A DNA stretch of 64,000 nt. Source: Sphingorhabdus wooponensis (GTDB taxonomy: Bacteria; Pseudomonadota; Alphaproteobacteria; Sphingomonadales; Sphingomonadaceae). The position numbers and the translations under genes are program-made. The stretch spans positions 254,001-318,000 of the forward strand of contig NZ_RWJI01000001.1 in NCBI RefSeq assembly GCF_003933235.1, given 5' to 3'. The notes under the pieces are model-generated. The model was not told where the DNA came from and ran no database searches. It saw only the letters and a list, made by a program, of their open reading frames with translations. Positions 38,884 through 48,117 of this stretch are shown here, piece by piece. How positions within the stretch are numbered: position 1 is the first letter of the stretch; every line of letters begins with the position of its first letter.

Positions 38884-41148
38884 TTATCCGATTTCAATAC
38901 CTTGACCAATTGCCCAAGCTGTCAATTCTTCACGCAAATTCTCTGTAGGATTGTTGAGCAGTTCATTCATTTTTGCGCGAATATCAGAATGGCTGGTTGA
39001 TCGGATCATGGCCTTGATAGGTCCAACGGCGGCTGGTGTAATCGACAATCGACGAATGCCGATGCCCATCAAGGCTAGTGCTTCCAGCGTCCGTCCACCC
39101 ATTTCGCCACACACTGCGACGTCGACCTCGTGGCCGTCTGTAGCTTTCACAACCCGCCTAATGAACCGCAGGATAGCAGGGCTCAGCCAGTCATAGCGCT
39201 CTGCCAAGCGGGGATCTGCGCGGTCCGCCGCAAAAAGAAATTGGGTCAGATCGTTGGTGCCAATGGACAGAAAGTCAATCTTGGGCAGAAGGATATCAAG
39301 CGTTTCAGCCAAGGCCGGAACCTCAAGCATAGCGCCAAAACGGATTTTGTTAGGCAGCACTTTCTTCTGCCGACTTAAAAATTCAATCTGGCCGTCGAAA
39401 ATGGCCTTAGCAGCATCAAATTCCCACGGCTCGGAAACCATCGGGAACATGACGTTTAGCGTGCGACCAGCCGCTGCCTCGATCAACGCGCGCGCCTGCG
39501 CCTTCATTAATCCGGCGTGATCAAGCGATAGCCGAAGTGCGCGCCATCCAAGCGCGGGGTTTTCCTCTTCGTTTGTCTCATCCTTCAGATAGGGGAGCGC
39601 CTTGTCTCCGCCGATATCCAGCGTGCGGAAAATGACTGGCTTGTCGCCCGCCGCGTCTAAAACGTCTCGGTAAAAGCGCTGCTGACGCTCGCGTTGTGGT
39701 AAGGTCGCCGAAATTAGAAACTGGAACTCAGTCCGAAAAAGGCCCACACCTTCCGCGCCGGTGGTCGCTAAAGCTGACATGTCATCGCGCAAGCCAGCGT
39801 TAATCATTAATGTAACTGGCACCCCGTCTTTAGTAACGGATGCTTCATCGCGCATCGCGGCATAGCGCGCCTTTTTCTTCTGCCGATCAACAAGATCATG
39901 TTGAAATATTTCCTCTGCGGCAGAGGAAGGGCGCACGATGACGCTTTTGTCATCGGCGTTCAGTAATAACATGTCGCCGTCGCGCACCTTGTGTCGAATG
40001 CCACGCACCCGACCAAGAACCGGAATGCCCATGGCACGTGCCACGATAACCACATGCGCGGTAAGCGAGCCTTCTTCTAGGACCACGCCGCGCAGACGCC
40101 TTTTGTCATATTCCAGCAGTTCTGCTGGGCCCAAATTGCGCGCGATCAGGATAGAATCTTTCTTTAGCCCCAGTTGCGCGGCGGTGCTCATTTGCCCGGA
40201 AACGATACGCAGCAATCGGTTCGAAAGATCCTCCAGATCGTGCATGCGATCGGCAAGCAGTGCGTCGTCAATCTGCCGCATGCGCATGCGCGTGCGTTGC
40301 TGAACGCGCTCAATGGCGGCTTCGGCCGTTAGACCGCTATCAATGGCCTCATTGATCCGGCGGCTCCAGCCTTCATCATAAGCGAACATTTTGTATGTCG
40401 CGATGACCTCTTCATGTTCTCCGCCAGTGCCAAAATCAATCTGGCTGGTCATGCGGTCGATTTGTTCACGCATTTTATCGAAGGCGGAATAAACGCGTTG
40501 GCGCTCGGCTTCGATATCCTCGGCGACCGTATGCTCGATGCGCACATTCGGCTGGTGGAAAATAGCGACGCCAGCGGCCGCGCCTTTAACAAGCGGTAAT
40601 CCCGTTAGACTGATCGTGCCGGTTTCATTGCTGCCCCGTGCGGTTGGCTCGTCAATTAGGTCGGCGTTGGCAATGAGTTCCGACAACACCATGGCAACGG
40701 TTTGAAGCGCCTCAATCTCGACTTCTTCATATTTACGCGGCTCGACATGCTGGACCGCGAGCACGCCGACAGCCCGTTCGGACCGTACAATCGGCACGCC
40801 GGCAAAGCTGTGAAAGCGTTCTTCACCCGTTTCTGGGACATAACGAAAATTCGGATGTGCCGCTGCCTGATCCAGGTTCAGCGTTTCGACATTTTCAGCA
40901 ATTGTCCCAACAAGACCTTCGCCCAGACCCAGTCGCGTGATATGCACGGCAGCTTGGTTCAACCCGCGCGTGGCAAATAATTCAAGTGCACCATCGCGTA
41001 ATAAATAAATCGAGCACACTTCGCTCGACAGCGCTTCGCCAATGATGTTGACCACATGGTTCAGCTTACCCTGCGCATGATTTTTCGAGGCCATTACCTC
41101 GTGCAGACCAGTCAGGATATTACGGGCAGAACGTGTAGCGCTTTCCAT
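38884..41148 (-). CDS. ptsP: Phosphoenolpyruvate-protein phosphotransferase PtsP (EI-Ntr)
   Basis: EI-Ntr passes phosphate from PEP to NPr in the regulatory nitrogen PTS. The 754-residue product has an N-terminal GAF domain (residues about 15-165), then the enzyme I module: the phosphorylated histidine in SLTAHVVIVARAMGIPVLG, GVGLFRTEFQFL, and the PEP-binding VAVCGEMGGR and SIGTNDLTQFLFAADR motifs. In alphaproteobacteria this pathway reports on nitrogen (glutamine) and controls ppGpp or transport; the other PTS-Ntr genes are not here. Confidence 0.95.
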   Translation of the reverse strand: MESATRSARNILTGLHEVMASKNHAQGKLNHVVNIIGEALSSEVCSIYLLRDGALELFATRGLNQAAVHITRLGLGEGLVGTIAENVETLNLDQAAAHPNFRYVPETGEERFHSFAGVPIVRSERAVGVLAVQHVEPRKYEEVEIEALQTVAMVLSELIANADLIDEPTARGSNETGTISLTGLPLVKGAAAGVAIFHQPNVRIEHTVAEDIEAERQRVYSAFDKMREQIDRMTSQIDFGTGGEHEEVIATYKMFAYDEGWSRRINEAIDSGLTAEAAIERVQQRTRMRMRQIDDALLADRMHDLEDLSNRLLRIVSGQMSTAAQLGLKKDSILIARNLGPAELLEYDKRRLRGVVLEEGSLTAHVVIVARAMGIPVLGRVRGIRHKVRDGDMLLLNADDKSVIVRPSSAAEEIFQHDLVDRQKKKARYAAMRDEASVTKDGVPVTLMINAGLRDDMSALATTGAEGVGLFRTEFQFLISATLPQRERQQRFYRDVLDAAGDKPVIFRTLDIGGDKALPYLKDETNEEENPALGWRALRLSLDHAGLMKAQARALIEAAAGRTLNVMFPMVSEPWEFDAAKAIFDGQIEFLSRQKKVLPNKIRFGAMLEVPALAETLDILLPKIDFLSIGTNDLTQFLFAADRADPRLAERYDWLSPAILRFIRRVVKATDGHEVDVAVCGEMGGRTLEALALMGIGIRRLSITPAAVGPIKAMIRSTSHSDIRAKMNELLNNPTENLREELTAWAIGQGIEIG

Positions 41149-41207
41149 CGGCTACACCTAGCAGAGACCGAACGGGCAGGCGATAGAAACTATTAAATTA
41201 TTCGTAG

Positions 41208-41378
41208 TCAACCTGTTGAGGCCGTTTCATGCAGTATAGCCTCTTTAAGATGTAACTTTTGTTTTTTCAGATCGAGAATGGTTTTGCTGTCTGGATGCGG
41301 TCTGTTTTCTTCGCGCTCCAGCTTTTGTTCGAGTTCGGCATGCTTGTTACGAAGCGCGGACAGATGATTATTATGCAC
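41208..41378 (-). CDS. Small DUF465 (YdcH-like) protein, copy 1
   Basis: The 56-residue frame translates as MHNNHLSALRNKHAELEQKLEREENRPHPDSKTILDLKKQKLHLKEAILHETASTG, the DUF465 pattern of a coiled-coil hairpin with HAELEQ-x-ExxRPxPD and LKKQKLHLKE. It starts at GTG with AAGGAG six bases upstream; the ATG two bases earlier is in a different frame without family match. It is one of a divergent pair with the second DUF465 gene. The opposite-strand frame of 83 codons here is a shadow. Confidence 0.82.
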   Translation of the reverse strand: MHNNHLSALRNKHAELEQKLEREENRPHPDSKTILDLKKQKLHLKEAILHETASTG

Positions 41379-41390
41379 ATTATTCTCCTT

Positions 41391-41508
41391 CAGTCTGAGA
41401 CTCGGCTTTCTGATCCAAGGAGTAAATCACGAATTTTTGTGAGAGTCTTGAGGATAATTATCGGTCCAGCGCGCCTAAAAACCAGATTTGGGCTAATCGT
41501 GGTTTTTT
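41391..41508 (+). ncRNA. Candidate structured leader or small RNA between the DUF465 genes
   Basis: The plus strand of the 170-base divergent region can fold: GACTC near 41402 with GAGTC near 41442, an inner TCAC/GTGA stem, then an intrinsic terminator at 41480-41508, all before the ATG at 41549. A TATTAT -10-like box at 41368-41373 with TTGTTA upstream could drive it. It would be either a terminated leader of the second DUF465 gene or an independent sRNA. Boundaries are approximate. Confidence 0.35.
41480..41508 (+). terminator. Intrinsic terminator upstream of DUF465 copy 2, with competing hairpin
   Basis: AACCA-GATT (41480-41488) pairs with AATC-G-TGGTT (41495-41504, one bulged G) around TGGGCT, followed by a run of six T. 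Part of the right arm can alternatively pair as ATCGT (41496-41500) with ACGAT (41510-41514), which would break the terminator. The layout is that of an attenuator 40 bases before the next start codon. Confidence 0.6.
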
Positions 41509-41548
41509 AACGATGACTTGTAGACCACAGTCTGTGTAGAGCAGTTGC

Positions 41549-41746
41549 ATGAACGATGATGGGTATCAGCAACAGCTTGTACAGCTTAAGATTGAGCATC
41601 GCGATCTTGATGATGCCATTAAGGCGCTCACCGCGCAGACGTTAAGCGACCAACTTCAAATCGCCCGTCTTAAAAAGAAAAAGCTTGTCTTGAAGGACCA
41701 GATCATGCGCCTAGAAGACCAATTGGTCCCAGACATTATCGCTTAG
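41549..41746 (+). CDS. Small DUF465 (YdcH-like) protein, copy 2
   Basis: The 65-residue product (MNDDGYQQQLVQLKIEHRDLDDAIKALTAQ...LQIARLKKKKLVLKDQIMRLEDQL) is a two-helix coiled coil of the DUF465 family, related to but clearly different from the divergent copy. The family has no settled function; alphaproteobacteria often have several. Its expression may be attenuated by the terminator at 41480-41508. It converges on the ABC transporter gene. Confidence 0.85.
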   Translation: MNDDGYQQQLVQLKIEHRDLDDAIKALTAQTLSDQLQIARLKKKKLVLKDQIMRLEDQLVPDIIA

Positions 41747-41770
41747 TTGTGAACGGCTAGTTTCGGCTTT

Positions 41771-43570
41771 TTACGCATCAAATTGCAGGCTGGCGAGACG
41801 GGCATATAATCCGCCTGCGGCGCTCAGCGTCGCATGATCGCCCTCTTCAACAATTTTGCCTTGGTCCATCACGATGATGCGGTCGGCCGAACGCACGGTC
41901 GCCAGACGATGTGCAATCACGATTGTGGTACGCCCAACCATCAGGCGCTCCAGCGCATCTTGAACCAGCTTCTCACTTTCCGCGTCCAAGGCGCTCGTAG
42001 CCTCGTCCAGTAACAAGATCGGCGAATCGCGCAGCAATGCGCGGGCAATGGCAAGACGTTGCCGCTGGCCACCAGACAGCCGTGCACCGCCTTCGCCGAG
42101 ATAGGTTTCAAGACCTTCTGGCAATTCACTTAGGAAGCCCGCTGCATTCGCTTTTTCAGCCGCTGCCCAGATTGCGTCGTCGCTCGCGTCCCATTGGCCG
42201 TAACGCAGATTGTCGCGCGCGGAAGCTGCGAACAACACCGTGTCTTGCGGCACCAACGATATACGGCGCCGGAATTCGGCAGGATCTGCGCTGGTCAACG
42301 CGACACCGTCAATGCGCACGGTGCCTACTTCAGGGTCGTAGAAACGCTCAGCCAGTTGGAACAATGTGGATTTGCCTGCGCCTGACGGCCCGACAACTGC
42401 AACGGTTTCGCCCGGCGATACTTTCAGGCTGAAATCATCAAGCGCCGCTACCTCAGGGCGCGTGGGATAGCGAAAGCGGACATGTTGGAATTCCAACTGA
42501 CCGCGCGCAGGCGGCATGATAACCGGGTTAGCGGGCGGCGCGATCTCAGGCACTTCATTCAGCAATTCGGCCAAGCGCGAAGCCGCGCCCGAGGCGCGCA
42601 CAAGGTCGCCATAGACTTCCGTCAGCGCGCCAAATGACCCTGCGACCAATGCACCGTATAAGACAACCGCAAACAAGGTTCCCGAGGTAATAACGCCGTC
42701 CTTAACTTGGTCGGTGCCTTCCCAAACGAGTAAGGTGATACCACCAAATATCAAAGCCATAACGAGTGCGGTCAGAAACGCCCGCAATCTGATGCGCTTC
42801 TTCGCGGCATTGAAGGTGCCTTCAACTGCATCGGCAAATCTTATGCCTTCGCGACTTTCTTGGCCGAAGGCCTGAACAATCTTTATGGCCCCCAGCGCTT
42901 CTGAAATGATTGTGCCGACACTGGCGACATTGTCCTGGCTTTTGCGCGAAGCCTTTTCCAGCCGCCGTCCGAGAAACACAATTGGTAAAACGACGACCGG
43001 AATACCCGCGAGCAGCCATATGGTTAGGCTTGGCGCGAGGCCGAAGAGCAAGGTCACGCCGCCAATGCCGATAAAGATATTGCGCAGCGCAACGGATACG
43101 GTGGTACCGACAATTTGTTCGATAATCGCTGTATCGGCAGTCATGCGGCTGGCGATTTCGCCTGGACGATTTTCTTCAAAAAAACGTGGAGCCAAGCGCA
43201 ATAGATTTTGTTGCACCGCAACACGAATGTCGCCCACCACACGTTCACCGAGCCAACTGACAAAGTAAAAGCGAAACGCCGTCGAAACACCGATGATAAC
43301 CACGATGCCCAGCAGCAAATAGAAATAAGGCGCTGGATCTCCCCCATTTTTGACAAAGCCTTCATCGATGATCAGGCGCAAGCCATAAGGGATTGCAAGC
43401 GTAGACGCCGCTGCTCCAATCAACGCGAGCAGGGCATAAGTGATCTGGCGCGGGTATTTGATTGTAAAATGCCCGATCATCCGCAAGCTGCCAAAGTTAA
43501 GCTTAGGCTTAGCGGGAGCCGCCTCTTCGGATGGCGCTGTGGTTGGCGTATCGGAAATATCGTTTGTCAT
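41771..43570 (-). CDS. ABC exporter, fused permease and ATPase
   Basis: The 599-residue half-transporter has six membrane segments (about residues 40-320) and a C-terminal ATPase with Walker A VGPSGAGKSTLF, the signature LSGGQRQRLAIARALL, Walker B ILLLDEATSALD and the H-loop IVIAHRLATV. It resembles MsbA/LipidA-export and multidrug types and would work as a homodimer. The first 20 residues are Pro/Ala/Glu-rich and cytosolic. The substrate is unknown. Confidence 0.9.
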   Translation of the reverse strand: MTNDISDTPTTAPSEEAAPAKPKLNFGSLRMIGHFTIKYPRQITYALLALIGAAASTLAIPYGLRLIIDEGFVKNGGDPAPYFYLLLGIVVIIGVSTAFRFYFVSWLGERVVGDIRVAVQQNLLRLAPRFFEENRPGEIASRMTADTAIIEQIVGTTVSVALRNIFIGIGGVTLLFGLAPSLTIWLLAGIPVVVLPIVFLGRRLEKASRKSQDNVASVGTIISEALGAIKIVQAFGQESREGIRFADAVEGTFNAAKKRIRLRAFLTALVMALIFGGITLLVWEGTDQVKDGVITSGTLFAVVLYGALVAGSFGALTEVYGDLVRASGAASRLAELLNEVPEIAPPANPVIMPPARGQLEFQHVRFRYPTRPEVAALDDFSLKVSPGETVAVVGPSGAGKSTLFQLAERFYDPEVGTVRIDGVALTSADPAEFRRRISLVPQDTVLFAASARDNLRYGQWDASDDAIWAAAEKANAAGFLSELPEGLETYLGEGGARLSGGQRQRLAIARALLRDSPILLLDEATSALDAESEKLVQDALERLMVGRTTIVIAHRLATVRSADRIIVMDQGKIVEEGDHATLSAAGGLYARLASLQFDA

Positions 43571-43638
43571 TGCGCCCGCCTAGCAGTGCGCCGAACCGGT
43601 AACAATCCGCCACAGTTCATGAAGGTGCTTTTCCTATG

Positions 43639-43649
43639 GTGCAATGCAC
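43639..43649. promoter_or_regulatory. Palindrome upstream of the PHB depolymerase gene
   Basis: GTGCA-A-TGCAC is a perfect palindrome 68 bases before the phaZ start. PhaR, the PHA-responsive repressor, is known to bind TGC/GCA-type repeats in other proteobacteria, so it is a possible operator. No phaR gene is in the window, and one palindrome of this length is weak evidence. Confidence 0.25.
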
Positions 43650-43716
43650 AATAAATGCGTAAAGCATCAGGCCATTGCGGCAGAATATTACCGTCGCAAA
43701 CTTTAAAGGCCTGAAT

Positions 43717-44949
43717 ATGCTTTACACAGGATATGACCTTCAACGCAGCTGGCTTGCCGGCGCAGGCTGGGTGGCGCAAAAACAGGCGGAATGGATTAGC
43801 GCGCTGCCTTCGCCGTTCAAATATGGCGGTGTGGCGCCGATAACGGCCTCTGCGTTGGAAGTTTTTGCCCATTCGGTTCAACCGCGCGGAAAGCCCGCAT
43901 TCGGATTGCGTGAAGTTGTCATCGATGGCAAAAATTTCGCGGTTCAGGAAGAAAATTTAGCGCGCAAACCTTTCGGCCAGTTGAAGCGTTTCGTGTACGA
44001 AGGGAGCAGTGCAAAGCCGCGGCTTCTCATCTGCGCGCCGATGTCTGGGCATTTTGCGACGCTTTTGCGTGGGACAGTCGAGCGCATGATGGTCACGCAT
44101 GATGTCTACATCACCGATTGGAAAGATGCGCGCGATGTGCCGCTGACGGGCGGTGGCTTTGACCTCGAAACCTATATTGATTATCTCATTGAGTGGCTCG
44201 AATTTCTCGGCCCCGACGCAGGCGGACGCGGCGCGCATATGTTGGCCGTCTGCCAGCCGTCTGTTCCGGCCTATGCCGCGACCGCAGTGATGGCGGCGAA
44301 GGACCATCCGCTGCGTCCGCGCACGTTGACGATGATGGGCGGGCCGATCGATACGCGCGAAGCGCCAACGGCGGTGAACAACCATGCGACCCAGCGCCCG
44401 CATGAATGGTTTGTGCAAAATGTGATCGCAACTGTCCCGCCTTATTACAAGGGCGCTGGCCGCCGTGTATATCCCGGTTTTCTGCAGCTTTCGGGTTTCA
44501 TGTCGATGAACCTTGGCAATCATATGATGAGCCATTGGTCGATGTTTTCCGACCTCGTCAAAGGCGATGGTGAAAGTGCCGATCGGCATAAGGAATTTTA
44601 CGACGAATATCGCGCGGTGTGCGATATGACGGCAGAATTCTACCTGCAAACCGTGGATACGGTTTTCCAGCGCCATTTGCTGCCCAAGGGGGAATTCAAC
44701 TATCGGGGCAAGCTGGTGGATCCTGCGGCCATCACCGATATTGGTTTGCTGGCGATTGAGGGCGAACGCGACGACATTAGCGGATTGGGCCAGACACAGG
44801 CCGCGTTGAACATTGCAACGGGCTTGCCTGCGGCGTTCAAAAAATATCATATGGCACCAGAAGTCGGCCATTATGGCATTTTCAACGGCAGCAAATGGCG
44901 CGAAAAAATTGCGCCCGTTGTGGAAGAATGGATATCCAGCCACAATTGA
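43717..44949 (+). CDS. phaZ: Intracellular polyhydroxybutyrate depolymerase
   Basis: It degrades stored PHB granules in the cytoplasm. The 410-residue product starts MLYTGYDLQRSWLAG and contains LAVCQPSVPAYAATA with Cys179 in place of the serine of normal lipase boxes, the hallmark of the PhaZ1 (Ralstonia-type) intracellular enzymes where that cysteine is the nucleophile. The C-terminal region with GERDDISG and PEVGHYGIF supplies the Asp and His. AAAGG precedes the ATG; an upstream in-frame start is less likely. No signal peptide. Confidence 0.92.
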   Translation: MLYTGYDLQRSWLAGAGWVAQKQAEWISALPSPFKYGGVAPITASALEVFAHSVQPRGKPAFGLREVVIDGKNFAVQEENLARKPFGQLKRFVYEGSSAKPRLLICAPMSGHFATLLRGTVERMMVTHDVYITDWKDARDVPLTGGGFDLETYIDYLIEWLEFLGPDAGGRGAHMLAVCQPSVPAYAATAVMAAKDHPLRPRTLTMMGGPIDTREAPTAVNNHATQRPHEWFVQNVIATVPPYYKGAGRRVYPGFLQLSGFMSMNLGNHMMSHWSMFSDLVKGDGESADRHKEFYDEYRAVCDMTAEFYLQTVDTVFQRHLLPKGEFNYRGKLVDPAAITDIGLLAIEGERDDISGLGQTQAALNIATGLPAAFKKYHMAPEVGHYGIFNGSKWREKIAPVVEEWISSHN

Positions 44950-45025
44950 GTGACGATATGTTCCTCCCTATTCGAACCTGCTTAATAGCATTTTGCGTAG
45001 CACGGATTTTTGCGGGTTTTCAGCT

Positions 45026-46009
45026 ATGACCTTGCTTATTAAAGCCACTGTCGAACGCTGGCCGGTCAATGGGCATTTTACCATCGCGCGCGGGGCAAAG
45101 ACATTTGTAGACCTGCTCATGGTCGCGGTGAGCGATGGCACGCATATCGGACAAGGCGAGGGCACGGCGATTTATTATCTCGGGGAGACGGCTGAAAAAT
45201 GTCTGCGTCAGGTCGAGGGCATCGCCGACGCACTTGCGGCGCACCCGGTCCCGATGGCGCGTGCGCTTTTGCAAACCCAACTGCCACCTGGCGCGGCGCG
45301 TAATGCGTTGGACTGTGCGCTGTGGGATTTGGAGACCAAGCAGACCGGACAGCCGCTTTGGGTGTTGATCGGCATGAAATCACCACCCACGCCGTTGGAG
45401 ACTGCCTTCACCATTTCCTTGGGCACGCCCGATGCGATGCATGCCGATGCACGCGCTGCGGCCGAAGGTGGCTATGGCATATTGAAGCTCAAACTAAATG
45501 GCGATGCGGATCGTGACCGTGTTGCTGCCGTCCGTGCTGGCGCACCCAAAGCGCGGATCATTGTGGACGCGAATGAAAGCTGGCGCGCGATGGATATTGT
45601 GGCCGAGGCAGAAGTCCTCAAGACGCTTGGCGTTGCGATGATTGAGCAGCCCTTGCCCGCGGGACAAGACGCTGCGCTTGCCAACCTATCGTCGCCCTTG
45701 CCGATTTTTGCGGATGAAAGCTGCCATGTTGCGGCGGACGTCCCACGCCTCGCCGGATTATATCAGGGCGTGAATATCAAGCTGGATAAAGCCGGTGGCC
45801 TGACCGAGGTGCTGGCGCTCTCTAAGGCCGCGGAGAACGCAAAGATGGATATCATGGTTGGTTGTATGCTGTCGACCAGCCTTGCCATTCAGGCGGCGTT
45901 TCTGGTGGCGCAGTCGGCATCATGGGTTGACCTTGATGGACCTGCGTTATTGCAAAAGGATCGGCCGGGCGGGTTCGTCTTTGCAGACGGACGCCTGTCC
46001 CCGACCTAA
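45026..46009 (+). CDS. Dipeptide epimerase (enolase superfamily)
   Basis: Family members epimerise L-Ala-D/L-Glu and similar dipeptides, often in peptidoglycan recycling. The 327-residue product has the superfamily catalytic lysine pair in ILKLKLNG (about residues 153-155), metal ligands in IIVDANESW (about 180), MIEQPLP (about 206) and IFADESC (about 230), and the second lysine in NIKLDKAGG (about 251). It begins 76 bases after phaZ. The precise dipeptide specificity cannot be read here. Confidence 0.85.
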   Translation: MTLLIKATVERWPVNGHFTIARGAKTFVDLLMVAVSDGTHIGQGEGTAIYYLGETAEKCLRQVEGIADALAAHPVPMARALLQTQLPPGAARNALDCALWDLETKQTGQPLWVLIGMKSPPTPLETAFTISLGTPDAMHADARAAAEGGYGILKLKLNGDADRDRVAAVRAGAPKARIIVDANESWRAMDIVAEAEVLKTLGVAMIEQPLPAGQDAALANLSSPLPIFADESCHVAADVPRLAGLYQGVNIKLDKAGGLTEVLALSKAAENAKMDIMVGCMLSTSLAIQAAFLVAQSASWVDLDGPALLQKDRPGGFVFADGRLSPT

Positions 46010-46024
46010 TGCAGATTGTAAGCC

Positions 46025-46318
46025 TTATAGGCCGTCGAGATACTCAATCTCCGGTGCGCCAGCGAGGCAGGCGCCAAGTTTGGGGCCAGCGGCCTTGAAA
46101 TAGTCGCTGGCGCCATGTGCGGTGAGCGCGTCTTGATCGACATATTGCTCCAGCACTTTGTAAACTTGCGGGTTGGACCGCGACCGGGTGAGCGTATAAA
46201 ATAGGTTCCCCGGTTCATTGGCCCGAACCGCTGCAGACAATTCTGCAAAAACAGCCTCAAAATCTGCGTTCTTGCCTTCGGCAACGGTTAATGTTGCTAT
46301 TACACCAATGGCGGACAT
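46025..46318 (-). CDS. Putative quinol monooxygenase (ABM domain)
   Basis: The 97-residue product has the ABM fold pattern MSAIGVIATLTVAEGKNADFEAVFAELSAAVRANEPGNLFYTLTRS and EQYVDQDALTAHGASDYFKA, close to YgiN-type quinol monooxygenases. It lies between the convergent epimerase gene and the thiolase gene; the thiolase is upstream on the same strand 21 bases away and may be co-transcribed. Distinct in sequence from the ABM protein at 29.7 kb. Confidence 0.82.
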   Translation of the reverse strand: MSAIGVIATLTVAEGKNADFEAVFAELSAAVRANEPGNLFYTLTRSRSNPQVYKVLEQYVDQDALTAHGASDYFKAAGPKLGACLAGAPEIEYLDGL

Positions 46319-46339
46319 GAGGCTGTTCCTTATGTGCGA

Positions 46340-47518
46340 TTAAAAGATTTCGAAGAGGCCAGCGGCGCCCATGCCACCGCCAACGCACATGGTGACAACA
46401 CCATATTTCGCACCGCGACGCTTGCCTTCGATCAAGGCATGGCCCGTGCAACGTGCGCCTGTCATGCCATAAGGGTGGCCAATCGAGATGGACCCGCCAT
46501 TGACGTTCAGCAATTCGTTTGGAATGCCCAATTTGTCGCGGCAGTACAGGACTTGCACGGCAAAGGCTTCGTTCAGTTCCCAGATGCCGATATCGTCCAT
46601 CTTCAGGCCAAAGCGCTGCAGCAATTTGGGGATGGCGAATACGGGACCAATGCCCATTTCGTCTGGCTCTGTGCCTGCAACCGCCATGCCGACATAACGG
46701 CCAAGCGGGTTGAGGCCCTTCTTCTCCGCCAATTTTGCTTCCATCAGGATGGAGGCCGATGACCCGTCGGACAGCTGGCTTGCGTTACCGGCGGTGATCG
46801 TCATGTCAGGGCCAAGCACCGGCTGAAGCGCCTGTAGGCCAGCCAGCTGCGTATCCGCACGATTGCCTTCATCCTTTGCTATGGTCACTTCTTTCTGGCT
46901 GACTTCGCCGGTTTCCTTGTTCACGACGTTCATGGTCGTGGTCACGGGCACGATTTCGGCGTCGAAATAGCCAGCGGCCTGTGCAGCGGCGGTGCGCTGC
47001 TGCGATTGCAGGGCATACTCATCCATCGCATCGCGGCTGATATTGTACCGCTTGGCAACAACTTCCGCGGTTTGCAGCATTGGCATGTAAATGGCATTGT
47101 GCATTTCGATCAGTTCACGGTCTGGCTGAACGCGCATTTCCTTGGTTTGCACCAATGAGATCGATTCTTGACCGCCAGCCGCCATCACATCAACATTGTC
47201 GACGATGATTTGCTTTGCTGCAGTCGCAATCGACATCAGGCCCGACGAACATTGACGATCCATCGTCATGCCCGATACCGACACGGGCAGGCCAGCGCGC
47301 AAACCAACTTGGCGGGCAAGGTTGCCGCCTTGTGTGCCCTGCTGCAGCGCGGAGCCCCAAAGGACGTCATCGATTTCGCCGCCTTCGATGCCAGCGCGCG
47401 CAACAGCGGCCTTCAACGAGTAGCTGCCGAGCGTTGCGCCCGATGTTGCGTTGAACCCGCCGCGATAGGCTTTGCCAATGGCGGTACGGGCGGTGGATAC
47501 GATTACTGCGTCACGCAT
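46340..47518 (-). CDS. Acetyl-CoA C-acyltransferase (thiolase)
   Basis: It performs thiolytic cleavage or Claisen condensation of acyl-CoA. The 392-residue product has the nucleophile Cys90 in DRQCSSGL, His348 in [10 protein letters not shown], and the second catalytic Cys378 in [14 protein letters not shown]. It starts [17 protein letters not shown]. It is directly downstream of a MaoC dehydratase gene, pointing to fatty-acid degradation or PHA-related metabolism, perhaps together with phaZ. Confidence 0.94.
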   Translation of the reverse strand: MRDAVIVSTARTAIGKAYRGGFNATSGATLGSYSLKAAVARAGIEGGEIDDVLWGSALQQGTQGGNLARQVGLRAGLPVSVSGMTMDRQCSSGLMSIATAAKQIIVDNVDVMAAGGQESISLVQTKEMRVQPDRELIEMHNAIYMPMLQTAEVVAKRYNISRDAMDEYALQSQQRTAAAQAAGYFDAEIVPVTTTMNVVNKETGEVSQKEVTIAKDEGNRADTQLAGLQALQPVLGPDMTITAGNASQLSDGSSASILMEAKLAEKKGLNPLGRYVGMAVAGTEPDEMGIGPVFAIPKLLQRFGLKMDDIGIWELNEAFAVQVLYCRDKLGIPNELLNVNGGSISIGHPYGMTGARCTGHALIEGKRRGAKYGVVTMCVGGGMGAAGLFEIF

Positions 47519-47542
47519 GAGAGAGGTTCCTTAAAGTGAAAT

Positions 47543-48001
47543 TTATACGAAAAACTGGCTGATCCATTCTGCCTGAAGGGCTGGCTTGTCCTCACCCTCA
47601 ATCTCGACAGTGAATTCAAGTGTCTGTTGCCATTGGCCGGGGCGCTTTTCAGCAAGCTCCAGCAATTTGAAATGGCCGCGCACGCGCTTGCCCGAACGGA
47701 CAGGGGCCAGAAAACGGGTTTTGTTGCCGCCATAATTTACGCCCATTTTGACGCCCGCAACCTTGGGGCAATCGGACTTGGCGCTCATCACTGGGAACAA
47801 AGACAAGGTTAGAAAGCCATGGGCAATCGTGCCGCCGAACGGCGTTTGCTTGGCCATTTCTTCGTTGATATGAATGAATTGATGATCGCCTGTGGCATCG
47901 GCGAATTTGTTGATCATATCCTGATCCACCAAAATCCATTCCGATACGCCAATCTTTTCGCCGACTTTGGTCGCGAGTTCAGCGGGTGTAATTGCGGTCA
48001 T
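47543..48001 (-). CDS. MaoC-like hydratase/dehydratase
   Basis: The 152-residue hot-dog-fold protein has the hydratase signature FADATGDHQFIHINEEMAKQTPFGGTIAHGFLTLSLFP with the catalytic Asp and His, and a closing strand that lines the acyl pocket (TRFLAPVRSGKRVRGHFKLLE). It hydrates 2-enoyl-CoA, probably giving (R)-3-hydroxyacyl-CoA. It precedes the thiolase gene by 24 bases in the same orientation. Confidence 0.9.
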   Translation of the reverse strand: MTAITPAELATKVGEKIGVSEWILVDQDMINKFADATGDHQFIHINEEMAKQTPFGGTIAHGFLTLSLFPVMSAKSDCPKVAGVKMGVNYGGNKTRFLAPVRSGKRVRGHFKLLELAEKRPGQWQQTLEFTVEIEGEDKPALQAEWISQFFV

Positions 48002-48117
48002 ACGGAGTCTCCTGCTTCCTAATTTGCTCGTATCGTGGCGGTTTCAAACGCGCAATACAAGCCCCGCCTGTTTGCCGTTACGGCATGCTAGCGGCGCTTT
48101 GACTTGTAAACGGCGAA

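Noticed and set aside
41259-41510. 83-codon open frame on the plus strand
   Set aside because: It covers the minus-strand DUF465 gene and the terminator; the minus-strand product has a family match and this one does not.
43957-44943. 328-codon open frame on the minus strand
   Set aside because: Antisense to the PHB depolymerase gene, rich in His and Arg, and no recognisable motif.
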